A program made the translations under genes and the position numbers. 50,743 nucleotides of DNA, taken from NCBI GenBank assembly GCA_964652975.1, contig CAZZCN010000012.1, positions 1-50,743 on the forward strand, written 5' to 3'. The notes below the pieces were generated by a model, which saw nothing but the letters and a program-made list of their open reading frames with translations, did not search any database and was not told where the DNA came from. The stretch's first letter is position 1. Every line of letters starts with the position of its first letter. This document shows, piece after piece, positions 9,817-18,906 of this stretch. The stretch comes from CAZZCN01 sp964652975 (GTDB lineage: Bacteria; Bacillota; Clostridia; Saccharofermentanales; UBA5734).

Positions 9817-9857
9817 ATTATCACATGTTTCAAATTACAAAAAAATGGACTGAATTA
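9817..9857 (-). promoter_or_regulatory. Locus box plus extended -10 for the surface-protein operon
   Basis: Read on the minus strand: AATTCAGTCCATTTTTTTG, then an extended -10 TGT-GATAAT (9825-9817). The CAT of the box lies 25 bases before the -10, so the box replaces the -35. Transcription should start near 9810, about 32 bases before the ATG. Confidence 0.55.
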
Positions 9858-9974
9858 TGATGTTTTGTAAATATTTATAACGACTAACCATATAAAAGAA
9901 TAAAAGAAGCGGGATATATATCAACAACCTGAACCATATCTGCTGATTTATCAGGAATCCTATAAATAAATTCT

Positions 9975-10016
9975 TAATCCAGTCCATTTCCGGATTGATT
10001 ATTTGTTTGTTATACT
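9975..10016 (+). promoter_or_regulatory. Locus box plus extended -10 for the sensor kinase gene
   Basis: AATCCAGTCCATTTCCGG (9977-9994) and an extended -10 TGT-TATACT (10008-10016). The CAT of the box is 26 bases before the -10. The box is the inverted partner of the one at 9843-9857. Confidence 0.5.
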
Positions 10017-10081
10017 ATTTTCCTTATGTTACAATCAATATGTTGGAAGTAATAATTTGAATATCATAAAGGAGAGTTGAC

Positions 10082-11839
10082 TTGGCCTTCAATATGAGAA
10101 ACAAAAACAAAAAAATAGGTGTCCAGCTTACATTCCTGGCATTCTTTTGCCTTGTATTCCTAATTGTAACACAAATAATAACCTATTTTGGGATTGAATA
10201 TTTTACGCTGAAAAAAACCAAGGATTACAGTGAAAACACCACGGCAATAATTGAGGGCAATATCAAGTCGACAATTAAAAGCATATATATTACCGCTTAT
10301 AATGTTTCATTTAATAAGTTTGTCCAGGATTATATGACCGAAGACAATGAAGACGAGAGAATAAGACTTAATTCCTACATTTTCGAGATGATTCAATATC
10401 TCAGCAGAACAAACGAGAACATCAATGACATTGTAATAATAGATAACAAGGGCAGGAAACTTTCCAATAATGCCTTTCTGGATCCCGTAACCGAGAAAAA
10501 TATTCTTAACGTGTACACAATCGAAAAGAAAACCAATCTGCAATATTATTTGATAGACAACATTCAAAACACCACACCGGGATTGTTTTCGGTGGTTATG
10601 CCTATTGTATCAAACCGTGCAAACAAAGAGAATTTCGGTGAAGAAATCGGGACTTGCATAATAGTATGCAATAATAGAAGCATCGAAACAGGCATGCAGG
10701 ACACACTGATCACGAAGGATGCAATATCAGCTGTTTTGAATTCAAAATCTGAAATACTGGCGAACTATGTAGGAAACACAATCCTTGTGGACAAGGTCAA
10801 AAATGGATTTTCAGAAGGATTCAGCTCAGTAAAAATATTAAACAAGGATTACGCTGTTTTCAACAAAAAAATCGATACAGGTGGATGGCGAATAATTAAC
10901 ATTACTTCTAAAAACGAGCTGTTGCAAGATTTTTTGCAGTACAGAATCCTATCTATTCTTGTAGGATTATTGTCCATAATTGTCGTGAGCTATGTAATAT
11001 ATCTGACTATACGCAATATATATGTACCAATTTCAGAAATTTCAAAATTTCTAAACAACCCCAGCCTTAACCTTAGGGAACGCATCAGGGAGATAACCTA
11101 TAGCAACGAGATTAGCAATATTTCGAAGGATATCAACCTAATGCTCGACAATCATGAAGAAATGACCAAAAGAATCTTCACACAACAAGAAAAACTGTAT
11201 GAAATGGAATTAATCAACAAGGAAGCCCAGCTTACGAATCTTTTTAATCAGATAAATCCACATTTCCTGTATAACACATTGGAAAATATTCGCAGCCTTG
11301 GAATAATCAACAAGGATGACAGAATAGTTGAGATATCCACAGCACTGGCGTCTGTATTAAGATACAGTATCAAATCCTCAACATTTGTTCTCCTCGAAGA
11401 TGAAATTGAATGTGTCAGGAATTATATGAAAATCATCAATATAAGATACGGTGGAGAAATAAAACTGCAAATTGAAATTGATAACATCATTGTCAAATAC
11501 AAGATACTGAAAATGGTACTGCAACCGATTGTTGAAAATTGTATAAGACATGGTTTTGACGAGAGCCGCAACGGTATTATCACCATCACAGGTAAAACCC
11601 TAGGGGATGAACTGTTCATTTCTGTTGTTGACAATGGCTCGGGAATAACAAGCGACCGACTTGATTATGTAAGAAAAAGTCTTGATAATCCGGACGAAAA
11701 AGACAGTTATCTGGGAATAGGACTTAATAATATAAACAAAAGAATAAAACTGAATTTTGGTGACTCATTTGGCCTGTCGATTGATGCTGTTCCCGGAGCA
11801 GGCACTACTGTAACGGTCAAAATTCCATTGCTTAAGTAA
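10082..11839 (+). CDS. Sensor histidine kinase, YesM/LytS type
   Basis: A 585-residue two-helix membrane kinase. Order: membrane helix about 14-36, extracytoplasmic sensor region 37-285, second helix about 288-309, a HAMP-like linker, His_kinase domain with phosphoacceptor His394 in NPHFLYNTLE, and an ATPase domain with QPIVENCIRHGF, DNGSGI and GIGLNNINKR boxes. It should sense an extracellular sugar signal and phosphorylate the YesN-type regulator encoded at 15457. I keep the TTG start at 10082 because GGAGAG at 10071-10076 is 5 bases away; the next ATG (10094) would be 17 bases from it. Kinase and regulator are split by the ABC transporter genes. Confidence 0.88.
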   Translation: MAFNMRNKNKKIGVQLTFLAFFCLVFLIVTQIITYFGIEYFTLKKTKDYSENTTAIIEGNIKSTIKSIYITAYNVSFNKFVQDYMTEDNEDERIRLNSYIFEMIQYLSRTNENINDIVIIDNKGRKLSNNAFLDPVTEKNILNVYTIEKKTNLQYYLIDNIQNTTPGLFSVVMPIVSNRANKENFGEEIGTCIIVCNNRSIETGMQDTLITKDAISAVLNSKSEILANYVGNTILVDKVKNGFSEGFSSVKILNKDYAVFNKKIDTGGWRIINITSKNELLQDFLQYRILSILVGLLSIIVVSYVIYLTIRNIYVPISEISKFLNNPSLNLRERIREITYSNEISNISKDINLMLDNHEEMTKRIFTQQEKLYEMELINKEAQLTNLFNQINPHFLYNTLENIRSLGIINKDDRIVEISTALASVLRYSIKSSTFVLLEDEIECVRNYMKIINIRYGGEIKLQIEIDNIIVKYKILKMVLQPIVENCIRHGFDESRNGIITITGKTLGDELFISVVDNGSGITSDRLDYVRKSLDNPDEKDSYLGIGLNNINKRIKLNFGDSFGLSIDAVPGAGTTVTVKIPLLK

Positions 11840-11907
11840 TTTGTTTTCGAAGTCTTAAACTTAAAAAACCTTGATTTCAGGGACTAAAATCATTCCAATT
11901 AATCATA

Positions 11908-11946
11908 AATCCGTTCATTTTTAGTAATACGCTAAACTGCTATAAT
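11908..11946 (+). promoter_or_regulatory. Weaker locus box plus extended -10 for the ABC transporter operon
   Basis: AAATCCGTTCATTTTT (11908-11923) followed by a consensus extended -10, TGC-TATAAT (11938-11946). The CAT-to-(-10) distance is 25 bases, as in the other copies; the part upstream of CAT is one base shorter. Confidence 0.5.
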
Positions 11947-11974
11947 ATTAATTAGCAAAATAAATAATGGAATT

Positions 11975-12904
11975 GTGAGCGATGTTGATTACATGAAAAA
12001 AGAACTGATAAAAGACATAGTTTCAAATAAATATATTTATCTTCTTGTGCTTCCGGCGATAATATTTTATCTTATATTTGCATACGGCCCGATGTACGGA
12101 ATTCAAATTGCATTCAAAAATTTCAGCGCTTCAAAGGGAATCTGGGGCAGCGCCTGGGTAGGCCTCGAAAACTTCATGGTCATGTGGCAGGAACCGCAGT
12201 TCTGGCGTGCTTTTACAAACACTGTCGTCATAAGCCTCGGTCGACTGGTGACAGGATTTCCGGTACCGATACTCCTGGCAATAATGTTCAATGAAATGAG
12301 AGATGGCAAACTCAAAAAGGGCATACAGACAATTACTACATTCCCCAATTTTTTGTCGTGGATTGTAATTTCCGGAATGATTTTCAACTTGTTAAGCAGC
12401 CAGGGAGCTATCAATTCAATAGCGGAATTTTTCGGATTGCCTGCTCAGAACATATTGTCAGACAAGAACATGTTCCAACCGTTGTTGTATATTTCGGCAA
12501 TCTGGAAAAGCTCCGGATGGGGATGTATTATCTACCTTGCGGCCATATCCGGTATTAACACCGAACTTTATGAAGCAGCATATATTGACGGAGCGTCGAG
12601 GCTGCAAAGAATCAGATATATCACCTGGCCTGGGATGCAACCGACAGTTGTGTTGCTGCTGATTTTATCTCTTGGTGGAATTATGAATGCCGGATTTGAG
12701 CAGATATTTGTAATGTACAACCCAACGGTTTATGAAACTGCCGATATAATTGATACTTTCGTGTACAGACTTACTTTCGTAGGCGCTCCGGACTATGGAC
12801 TGGGGGCGGCGGTAGGTATTTTTAAATCAGTGATCAATTTTCTGCTGCTCTTTGTGGCCGACAGAATTGCAAAGCTTGTAGACAAAGACTCAGGAATATT
12901 TTAA
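11975..12904 (+). CDS. Sugar ABC transporter permease (LplB-like)
   Basis: A 309-residue permease with six predicted helices and the binding-protein-dependent transport domain (PF00528). The EAAYIDGASRLQRIRYITWPGM segment near residues 205-226 is the coupling loop that contacts the ATPase, and PAIIFYLIFAYGPMYGIQIAFKNF at the N terminus is typical of the LplB group. It pairs with the next gene to form the membrane channel for an oligosaccharide. The start is uncertain: GTG at 11975 (used here) or ATG at 11993, both with weak ribosome binding sites. No ABC ATPase is encoded nearby, so a shared MsmX-type ATPase is likely. Confidence 0.9.
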   Translation: MSDVDYMKKELIKDIVSNKYIYLLVLPAIIFYLIFAYGPMYGIQIAFKNFSASKGIWGSAWVGLENFMVMWQEPQFWRAFTNTVVISLGRLVTGFPVPILLAIMFNEMRDGKLKKGIQTITTFPNFLSWIVISGMIFNLLSSQGAINSIAEFFGLPAQNILSDKNMFQPLLYISAIWKSSGWGCIIYLAAISGINTELYEAAYIDGASRLQRIRYITWPGMQPTVVLLLILSLGGIMNAGFEQIFVMYNPTVYETADIIDTFVYRLTFVGAPDYGLGAAVGIFKSVINFLLLFVADRIAKLVDKDSGIF

Positions 12905-12919
12905 CGGGGGGAATTGAAA

Positions 12920-13804
12920 TTGGCCAAAAGAATCGGATTTAAAAACAGAACAACAATTTTTGATGTGATAAACACCTCGATACTGGTGCTGTTCGCTCTT
13001 ATGATAGCATATCCATTTTACAATGCGTTTTTGACATCCATTGTACCTCAGGCGGATTATGTAAGACAGCCGTTTATGCTATGGCCAAAGCATGTTATAG
13101 CAGAATCATACCTGTTCGTTCTTTACTCGAAAAGCATCTGGAGCGGATACATTGTGACACTTCTTCTTGTGGCAATCGGCGTTCCTTACAACATGTTTTT
13201 GAACGTCACATGTGCATATGCGCTTGCAAAGCCCAAATTCCCGGGTAAGAGTCTGATATTGAATATGATAATAGTCACGATGTTCTTTGGCGGCGGACTT
13301 ATACCATTTTATATACTTGTCAAAAATCTGGGACTCACAGACAGCCTGGCTGCAATGATACTTCCATACGGAATGAATGCTTTCAATATGCTTATTTGCA
13401 GAAATTTTTTCAGATCGCTTCCCAGCAGTCTTGAGGAATCCGCAAAAATTGACGGAGCCAATGAAATCAGAATCCTGTGGTCGATTATCATACCACTATC
13501 AAGACCGGTTCTTGCTACTGTGTTTTTGTTTTTTACAGTCGACCGCTGGAACGAATGGTGGAACGGACTCCTTTTTATCCGGAGCCAAAATTTGCGGCCG
13601 CTTCAACTTGTACTGCGCTCTATAATTTCAACCATCAACAGCGGCGACGCTCAAGGTGTTCCCATGGCCATACGATCTGTTGTTTTTTCAGACGGGGTTA
13701 AGATGGCAAGTGTTTTTGTGACAATGCTGCCCGTTATGATATTGTATCCATTTTTGCAAAAGTATTTCATGAAGGGTCTATTGATTGGAGCTATAAAATC
13801 TTAA
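12920..13804 (+). CDS. Sugar ABC transporter permease (YtcP-like)
   Basis: Second permease of the importer, about 294 residues with six helices. The coupling loop is EESAKIDGANEIRILWSIIIPLSRP near residues 175-199, and the protein ends in the family-typical PVMILYPFLQKYFMKGLLIGAIKS. I choose the TTG at 12920 because GGGGGG (12906-12911) lies 8 bases upstream; the TTG at 12914 would be only 2 bases away. It follows the first permease by 15 bases, so the two are co-transcribed and probably made in equal amounts. Confidence 0.9.
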   Translation: MAKRIGFKNRTTIFDVINTSILVLFALMIAYPFYNAFLTSIVPQADYVRQPFMLWPKHVIAESYLFVLYSKSIWSGYIVTLLLVAIGVPYNMFLNVTCAYALAKPKFPGKSLILNMIIVTMFFGGGLIPFYILVKNLGLTDSLAAMILPYGMNAFNMLICRNFFRSLPSSLEESAKIDGANEIRILWSIIIPLSRPVLATVFLFFTVDRWNEWWNGLLFIRSQNLRPLQLVLRSIISTINSGDAQGVPMAIRSVVFSDGVKMASVFVTMLPVMILYPFLQKYFMKGLLIGAIKS

Positions 13805-13867
13805 CGTCAATGTGAAACATATATTCAGCTAAAAAAATATTTCAAATCGAGAAAGGTGGAAAATATC

Positions 13868-15430
13868 ATGTCCAGAAAAATTATTCAAATTCTATGTATT
13901 TTGACTATTGCCGCATTGGTTTTTGGCGGATGCGCGAAAGTTACAGAAAAGCCGAACGAAAATTTCACGTCAGGTGATTTTAGTAAAAAAATCAAAATAA
14001 CCTGGGGGTACTTTGATGGTATTGGCGAGGATGAACTTTACAATTTCATTTCGAAGAAATTCAATGTAGATATAGAACTTATACCTATCGGATGGAATGA
14101 GCGCAAAGAGCAGGTCAATACGATGATTGCAGCGGGTGACATGCCGGATATCCTGTTTTACGAAATGGACCGGGGGCAGTTTATCGAGATGATTGAAGAC
14201 AAAGTGGTCAGGGAGATTCCTGCGATTGACGAGAAAAAGTGGCCCGATCTTTCCAGAATAGCTAAAAAAATGGATATGGGAATAAAAGAATCCCAAAAGG
14301 ACGGCAAACTTTATGCGTGGCCTAAGTATTATGGTGATCTTCCGCTAAAAAACGAATATGACACATTTGCATTTGTATACAGAAAAGACTGGGCTGAAAA
14401 GCTTGGGCTGGCGAAAAGTGATGATATTTATACGATAGACGAAGCGGTTGAAATGGCAAGGCAGTTTATAGCAAAGGACCCCGGCAATCTGGGTAAAGGC
14501 AAGACAATAGGCATAGCCGACCAGGATTTTTCATCGCCTTCTCTGATGGGAGCGTTTAGTGTCTATGGCAATCCCTCTACCATGGGATATGTCAAACAAA
14601 ATGGCAAATATGTATGGGGGCCTTCGCTTCAGGAGACCAAGGACGGGATAAAATATCTCAAAAAAATATATGACGAGGGAATCTACTGGAAGGATTTTTA
14701 TACAGCAAAAGGATATGACGCCCATAAATTGTACGAGGCAGGACGTGTCGGAATCTATTATGACAATTTCACAGTTAAAAATCTCTTTTACATGAGAGAA
14801 GGATTCAGACTTGCAAATCCGGGATTGGATGTGGACAAAGGAACTGCGATGATGTACATAAAGGGCAAAGACGGCAAATTCTGGAGCAGGGAGTTCCCGA
14901 ACTACTGGTCATTTAATATTTACAGTCCGGCGGTCGATGATGAAAAAATGGATAGAATCCTATATATTCAAGACTGGCTTGCAAGCGATGAGGGAAGCAA
15001 ATACTGCTGGTATGGAATCAAGGGTACTGACTGGACGGAAACTGATGGCAAGGTGGAGCTTAAATGGCAGAAGGATGCAGCAGGCAAAGAGGTCAGACCT
15101 GTATACGCAACACTTGGAATCAGGGCGATGACAATGCTTGACATGGATTATCAGTTTGTTGCACCAACTATAGGCGATAGCGTAAAACAGGATCTAATTA
15201 AGTGGAATGATTTGAGAAACGAGCAGAACACATCACTGAATAAATTTGATGAAAACATAATTTATAATACATCACCAAATTATCTTAAATATGCTAATTT
15301 TTTCCTTGATTACCAGGACCAGCTCAAAAAGCTTCTCGCCTCATCTAAGAACGTTGAAGCGGATTACGAGAAATGGCTTAAGGAGATGGAGCCTAAAATC
15401 AACAAGGTCCTTGAAGAATTAAACAAATAA
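13868..15430 (+). CDS. Sugar-binding lipoprotein of the ABC importer
   Basis: A 520-residue extracellular solute-binding protein. It has a lipoprotein signal (AALVFGGCAK, lipid-anchored Cys near residue 22) and then the long type of family 1 binding-protein fold found with LplB/YtcP permeases. Aromatic residues are frequent (YYGDLPLKNEYDTF, EFPNYWSFNIY), as expected for carbohydrate stacking. It should capture an oligosaccharide outside the membrane and deliver it to the two permeases upstream. Start at the ATG at 13868, with AAAGGTGG 8 bases upstream; an in-frame GTG at 13856 overlaps that binding site and is unlikely. Confidence 0.88.
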   Translation: MSRKIIQILCILTIAALVFGGCAKVTEKPNENFTSGDFSKKIKITWGYFDGIGEDELYNFISKKFNVDIELIPIGWNERKEQVNTMIAAGDMPDILFYEMDRGQFIEMIEDKVVREIPAIDEKKWPDLSRIAKKMDMGIKESQKDGKLYAWPKYYGDLPLKNEYDTFAFVYRKDWAEKLGLAKSDDIYTIDEAVEMARQFIAKDPGNLGKGKTIGIADQDFSSPSLMGAFSVYGNPSTMGYVKQNGKYVWGPSLQETKDGIKYLKKIYDEGIYWKDFYTAKGYDAHKLYEAGRVGIYYDNFTVKNLFYMREGFRLANPGLDVDKGTAMMYIKGKDGKFWSREFPNYWSFNIYSPAVDDEKMDRILYIQDWLASDEGSKYCWYGIKGTDWTETDGKVELKWQKDAAGKEVRPVYATLGIRAMTMLDMDYQFVAPTIGDSVKQDLIKWNDLRNEQNTSLNKFDENIIYNTSPNYLKYANFFLDYQDQLKKLLASSKNVEADYEKWLKEMEPKINKVLEELNK

Positions 15431-15456
15431 AATATTGGCAGAAAGGCGGTATTTGA

Positions 15457-16881
15457 ATGTACAGAGCCGTTGTAATTGATGATGAACCACTTGTACTTGA
15501 AGGCATAGCGAACAGTTTTCAGTGGATCGAAAACGGTTTTGATTTGCCTGTCAAATTCAGCAACTCAACAGAAGCATTAAAATATATTTTGAAAAATTCA
15601 CCTGAGCTCGTAATAACAGATATCAAGATGCCTGTAATGGATGGATTAGAATTGATAAGAAAGCTTTCTGAAAGCGGCAACACATCAATAATAGTCATAA
15701 TAAGCGGCTTTGCAGATTTTGAGTATGCCAGGAAGGCGATAACATATAAAGTAGAAGACTATATATTAAAACCTCTTGATACAAAAGTCTGCACCAATCT
15801 CATAAAATCATTGAAGCACAGACTCGACGAGAAGGAAAGCGAGAAATCAATAAGGCTGATCGACGGGTTTCTAAAAGGTGACATTTCCGTAAGCTCAACA
15901 TTCAACAAATGCAGATATTTTTATTGTGCCTTCATAACATTCAAAGCCCAATGCGACATATATTTCGAGAGAAACAGCAACTTCATGGTTCTTCCCTACG
16001 GTGGTAACAGCGCGCTCATGCTGTTTTCAAACAGCAACATCGAATATTGCAAAAAAACAATAGAATCTGTCAAAAAAGACTGTGATGCATGTGTTGGCAT
16101 CTCAAATAAATTCGATGTCGGCGATAATTTCAAACTGGCATATAACCAGGCTGTCATAACTAACTATTCTTTGAAATTTTCAGGAAGGGACATAATCGGA
16201 ATCTACTCGGAACCTGATCTTTCAGATGTAAGAAAACTTGCGAAAAAGCTTGAAAGCGCTATTGTATCAGGCGATCAAAAGACTTTATCTCCGCTTGTCA
16301 GGGAAATATCACAATTTCTTTCGGAAAGCTCCAATGTTGTTGAAAATGCTGTTTTCCTTAACAACACATTAAAAAGCATTTTTGACGATTATTTTGAAGG
16401 CAGACACAGTCAGAGGATATATTTTGAGCAGATAAATGAAGAAATATTGACGGGTAAATTCAGAAACGTAGAAGAATTCATTGTCTACCTTGAGGATATA
16501 TTTGACAGCTTGCATTCCGAGAATGAAACTGGTGTGGAAGACACCAATGAAAGAATCGAGGAGATAAAGAGATACATCGACGAACACTACAGGGAAAGAC
16601 TGTTTTTGAGGGATATAGCCGATAAGTTTTTTATAAACATGAATTATCTTTGTCAGCTTTTCAGCTCATACTTCAACTGCAGCTTCACAGACTATATAAC
16701 AAAAAGACGCATGGAGGAGTCAAGGAATCTTCTGGAGAATACAGAATTTTCTATCAACCAGATAGCCCAGCAGGTGGGATATACAGATTATTATTATTTC
16801 ATACGAGTATTTCGCAACTACTTCGGCACTTCACCCAAAAAATTCAAACATAACAATATAAATAATTTGGAAGGAAATTGA
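15457..16881 (+). CDS. Response regulator with AraC-type DNA-binding domain (YesN type)
   Basis: 474 residues. A CheY-like receiver (1-120) has the acidic pocket at DDE (8-10), phosphoacceptor Asp55 in ITDIKMP, and KPLD near residue 106. A middle region of unassigned fold (about 135-350) follows, then two AraC helix-turn-helix motifs (about 370-470), including FINMNYLCQLFSSYF and INQIAQQVGYTDYYYFIRVFRNYFGTSP. It is the partner of the kinase at 10082. It is the best candidate for the activator that binds the four box promoters, but that link is inferred. AAAGGCGG precedes the ATG. Confidence 0.92.
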   Translation: MYRAVVIDDEPLVLEGIANSFQWIENGFDLPVKFSNSTEALKYILKNSPELVITDIKMPVMDGLELIRKLSESGNTSIIVIISGFADFEYARKAITYKVEDYILKPLDTKVCTNLIKSLKHRLDEKESEKSIRLIDGFLKGDISVSSTFNKCRYFYCAFITFKAQCDIYFERNSNFMVLPYGGNSALMLFSNSNIEYCKKTIESVKKDCDACVGISNKFDVGDNFKLAYNQAVITNYSLKFSGRDIIGIYSEPDLSDVRKLAKKLESAIVSGDQKTLSPLVREISQFLSESSNVVENAVFLNNTLKSIFDDYFEGRHSQRIYFEQINEEILTGKFRNVEEFIVYLEDIFDSLHSENETGVEDTNERIEEIKRYIDEHYRERLFLRDIADKFFINMNYLCQLFSSYFNCSFTDYITKRRMEESRNLLENTEFSINQIAQQVGYTDYYYFIRVFRNYFGTSPKKFKHNNINNLEGN

Positions 16882-16883
16882 GA

Positions 16884-17846
16884 ATGAGAAATGGTATAAC
16901 TTCAAGAGAACTGATTAAGAAGGCGTTGAATTTCGAATTGTGCGAAAGAATACCGACAGATCGATTTGATGCCACAGGACCAATGTTTACATATGGCATT
17001 GGGAAAACAAGCGGTGTGCCTGAGGGGACGAAAGGCATTCGGTACGATCAATGGGGGGTTATGTGGGAAGCATCAGAGGACGGGGTTTCAGGAGAGGTCA
17101 AAGGATGCCTTATTGACGACTGGTCAAAGCTGGCTGACTTCACACCGCCATATGACGTTCTGGATGAGGCGGATCTTACAGGAGTCGATGAATTTTGCGC
17201 AGCCACGGACAAATTTATAATTCCAATGTGGTGGGCGAATTACAACCTGTTTGAAAGAATGCAGAATCTAAGGGGAACCGAGCAATTATTGATGGATATT
17301 GCAGACGGTGAGGACGAAATTTACCAGCTTCGCAAAATGGTACACGACTATTTCATGAGACAGGGTGAAATGTGGGCGAAGACAGCTGTTGATGGAATAC
17401 ACATAGCGGATGACTGGGGCTCGCAGACATCATTGCTGATTTCACCGGATAGCTGGCGTAAGTTTTTCAAGCCCTGCTACAAGGAATATTGTGATATGGC
17501 ACATGCCCATGGCAAATATGTGGTATTTCATTCGGACGGCAATATCGAAAGTATATTAGGCGATTTAGTCGAGATAGGGGTTAATGCAGTGAATTCGCAA
17601 TTATTCTGCATGGACATGGAGAAAATAGCTGCTCAATATCATGGGAAAATCGCATTTTGGGGAGAACTCGACAGACAGTTCGCATTACCTTTCGGAACAA
17701 CCGAAGACTGCAGAAAAGCAGTACGAAAGGTTGCTGATACATTTCTGAAATATGGAAGAACCGGAATAATCGGACAGGCATTCTGGGGCAAGGACATTCC
17801 ACCGGAGAACCTTGATGCTGTGTACGATGAATGGTCAAAAGTATAA
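16884..17846 (+). CDS. Uroporphyrinogen decarboxylase-family (MtaA-like) protein
   Basis: A 320-residue protein of the URO-D fold, which includes true HemE and the methyltransferases MtaA/CmuA. Landmarks are HIADDWGSQTSLLISPDSWRKFFKP near residues 172-194, VVFHSDGNIESIL near 212-224 and AFWGELDRQ near 253-261. A role in haem synthesis is unlikely here, so methyl transfer or a sugar-linked job is possible; paralogues of this type often sit in carbohydrate loci with unknown roles. Start placed at the ATG at 16884 (AAGGAA 7 bases upstream). It abuts the regulator stop with no gap. No corrinoid protein, the usual partner of MtaA types, is nearby. Confidence 0.65.
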   Translation: MRNGITSRELIKKALNFELCERIPTDRFDATGPMFTYGIGKTSGVPEGTKGIRYDQWGVMWEASEDGVSGEVKGCLIDDWSKLADFTPPYDVLDEADLTGVDEFCAATDKFIIPMWWANYNLFERMQNLRGTEQLLMDIADGEDEIYQLRKMVHDYFMRQGEMWAKTAVDGIHIADDWGSQTSLLISPDSWRKFFKPCYKEYCDMAHAHGKYVVFHSDGNIESILGDLVEIGVNAVNSQLFCMDMEKIAAQYHGKIAFWGELDRQFALPFGTTEDCRKAVRKVADTFLKYGRTGIIGQAFWGKDIPPENLDAVYDEWSKV

Positions 17847-17878
17847 ATTTAAAAATATAAAGATAAGGGGTTTATAAG

Positions 17879-18889
17879 ATGCTACTTAAAAAATACGAAA
17901 ACAATCCAATATTAAGCGCCAATGAGAAAAATGACTGGGAGAGCCTTTGTGTATTGAATCCTGCGGCATGGTACGAAGACGGAATATTCTATCTGCTATA
18001 CCGTGCGGCCGGAAACGACAAGACTCACTATATCCATCTCGGACTAGCAAAGTCCACGGACGGATTTAATTTTGAAAGATGCTTTGACAAGCCTGTTCTT
18101 TCACCTGATGTGAACGGACCTGACGGTGGATGCATCGAGGATCCCAGACTGGTTAAATTCGGCGAATATTTTTACCTGACCTATGCCGCAAGGGCATACG
18201 CCCCGGGCAAATACTGGGAGCCTGACTGGGCCTTGACATACACTCCTCCTGAGGAAGGCCCGCATTTCATAAGAAGGAACAATACTTTGACACATCTTGC
18301 TATCAGCAAGGACTTGATCAACTATAAGAGACTTGGCAGAATAACCGACAGCCGTCTTGACAACAGGGACGTAATACTTTTTCCTGAAAAAGTGAACGGT
18401 AAGTACGTATTATTGACGCGTGCCATGGAGTGGTTCGGAGAAGAATACGGATGTGAAAACCCGTCCATATGGATTTCATTCTCGGACGATATGATGGAGT
18501 GGTCTGAACACAAGCTGCTTTATTCGGGAAAAGAATGGTGGGAGGACAAGAAGGTCGGTGGATCAACACCGCCACTGAAAACCGAAAAGGGCTGGCTGAC
18601 ATTGTATCACGGGGTCAACAAAAAAGACGGCGCATACAGAGTAGGTGCCTTTCTGCTTGACTTGGAGGATCCGTCAAAAATTATTGCACGTACAAGGGAC
18701 TTTATAATGGAGCCTGAGTTTGAGTATGAGACAAAAGGATATTACAACAGCTGCGTTTTTCCGACCGGCAACGTTATTGTCGACGGTGTTCTTTATGTAT
18801 ATTATGGTGCGGCTGACAAATACTGCTGCGCGGCGACATGCAATGTAAATGAATTGCTTGACTATCTGACAACAGACTGCAAAGTATAA
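17879..18889 (+). CDS. Glycoside hydrolase family 130 protein (mannoside phosphorylase type)
   Basis: A 336-residue five-bladed beta-propeller. The GH130 signature GGCIEDPRLVKFGEYFYLTYAA covers about residues 83-104, with Asp88 as expected proton donor; PAAWYEDGIFYLLYRAA (28-44) and GYYNSCVFPTGNVI near 278-291 also fit. Characterised GH130 enzymes phosphorolyse or hydrolyse beta-mannosides such as beta-1,4-mannosyl-glucose, -mannose or -GlcNAc. No signal peptide, so it works in the cytoplasm on imported oligosaccharides. GGGG at 17870-17873 lies 5 bases before the ATG. The adjacent GH2 mannosidase supports a mannoside substrate. I cannot separate phosphorylase from hydrolase by eye. Confidence 0.82.
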   Translation: MLLKKYENNPILSANEKNDWESLCVLNPAAWYEDGIFYLLYRAAGNDKTHYIHLGLAKSTDGFNFERCFDKPVLSPDVNGPDGGCIEDPRLVKFGEYFYLTYAARAYAPGKYWEPDWALTYTPPEEGPHFIRRNNTLTHLAISKDLINYKRLGRITDSRLDNRDVILFPEKVNGKYVLLTRAMEWFGEEYGCENPSIWISFSDDMMEWSEHKLLYSGKEWWEDKKVGGSTPPLKTEKGWLTLYHGVNKKDGAYRVGAFLLDLEDPSKIIARTRDFIMEPEFEYETKGYYNSCVFPTGNVIVDGVLYVYYGAADKYCCAATCNVNELLDYLTTDCKV

Positions 18890-18906
18890 AAGGCGGAGCG
18901 AATAAT

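Larger units (their letters stand above)
9779..10081. promoter_or_regulatory. Divergent control region between surface operon and yesM-type kinase
   Basis: This 303-base spacer has no convincing gene. It holds two oppositely oriented copies of a T-rich box, AAATGGACTG (9843-9852) and CAGTCCATTT (9980-9989), each in register with an extended -10 facing its own gene. The A/T-rich stretch between them, about 9860-9970, shows nothing else I can name. Confidence 0.6.
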
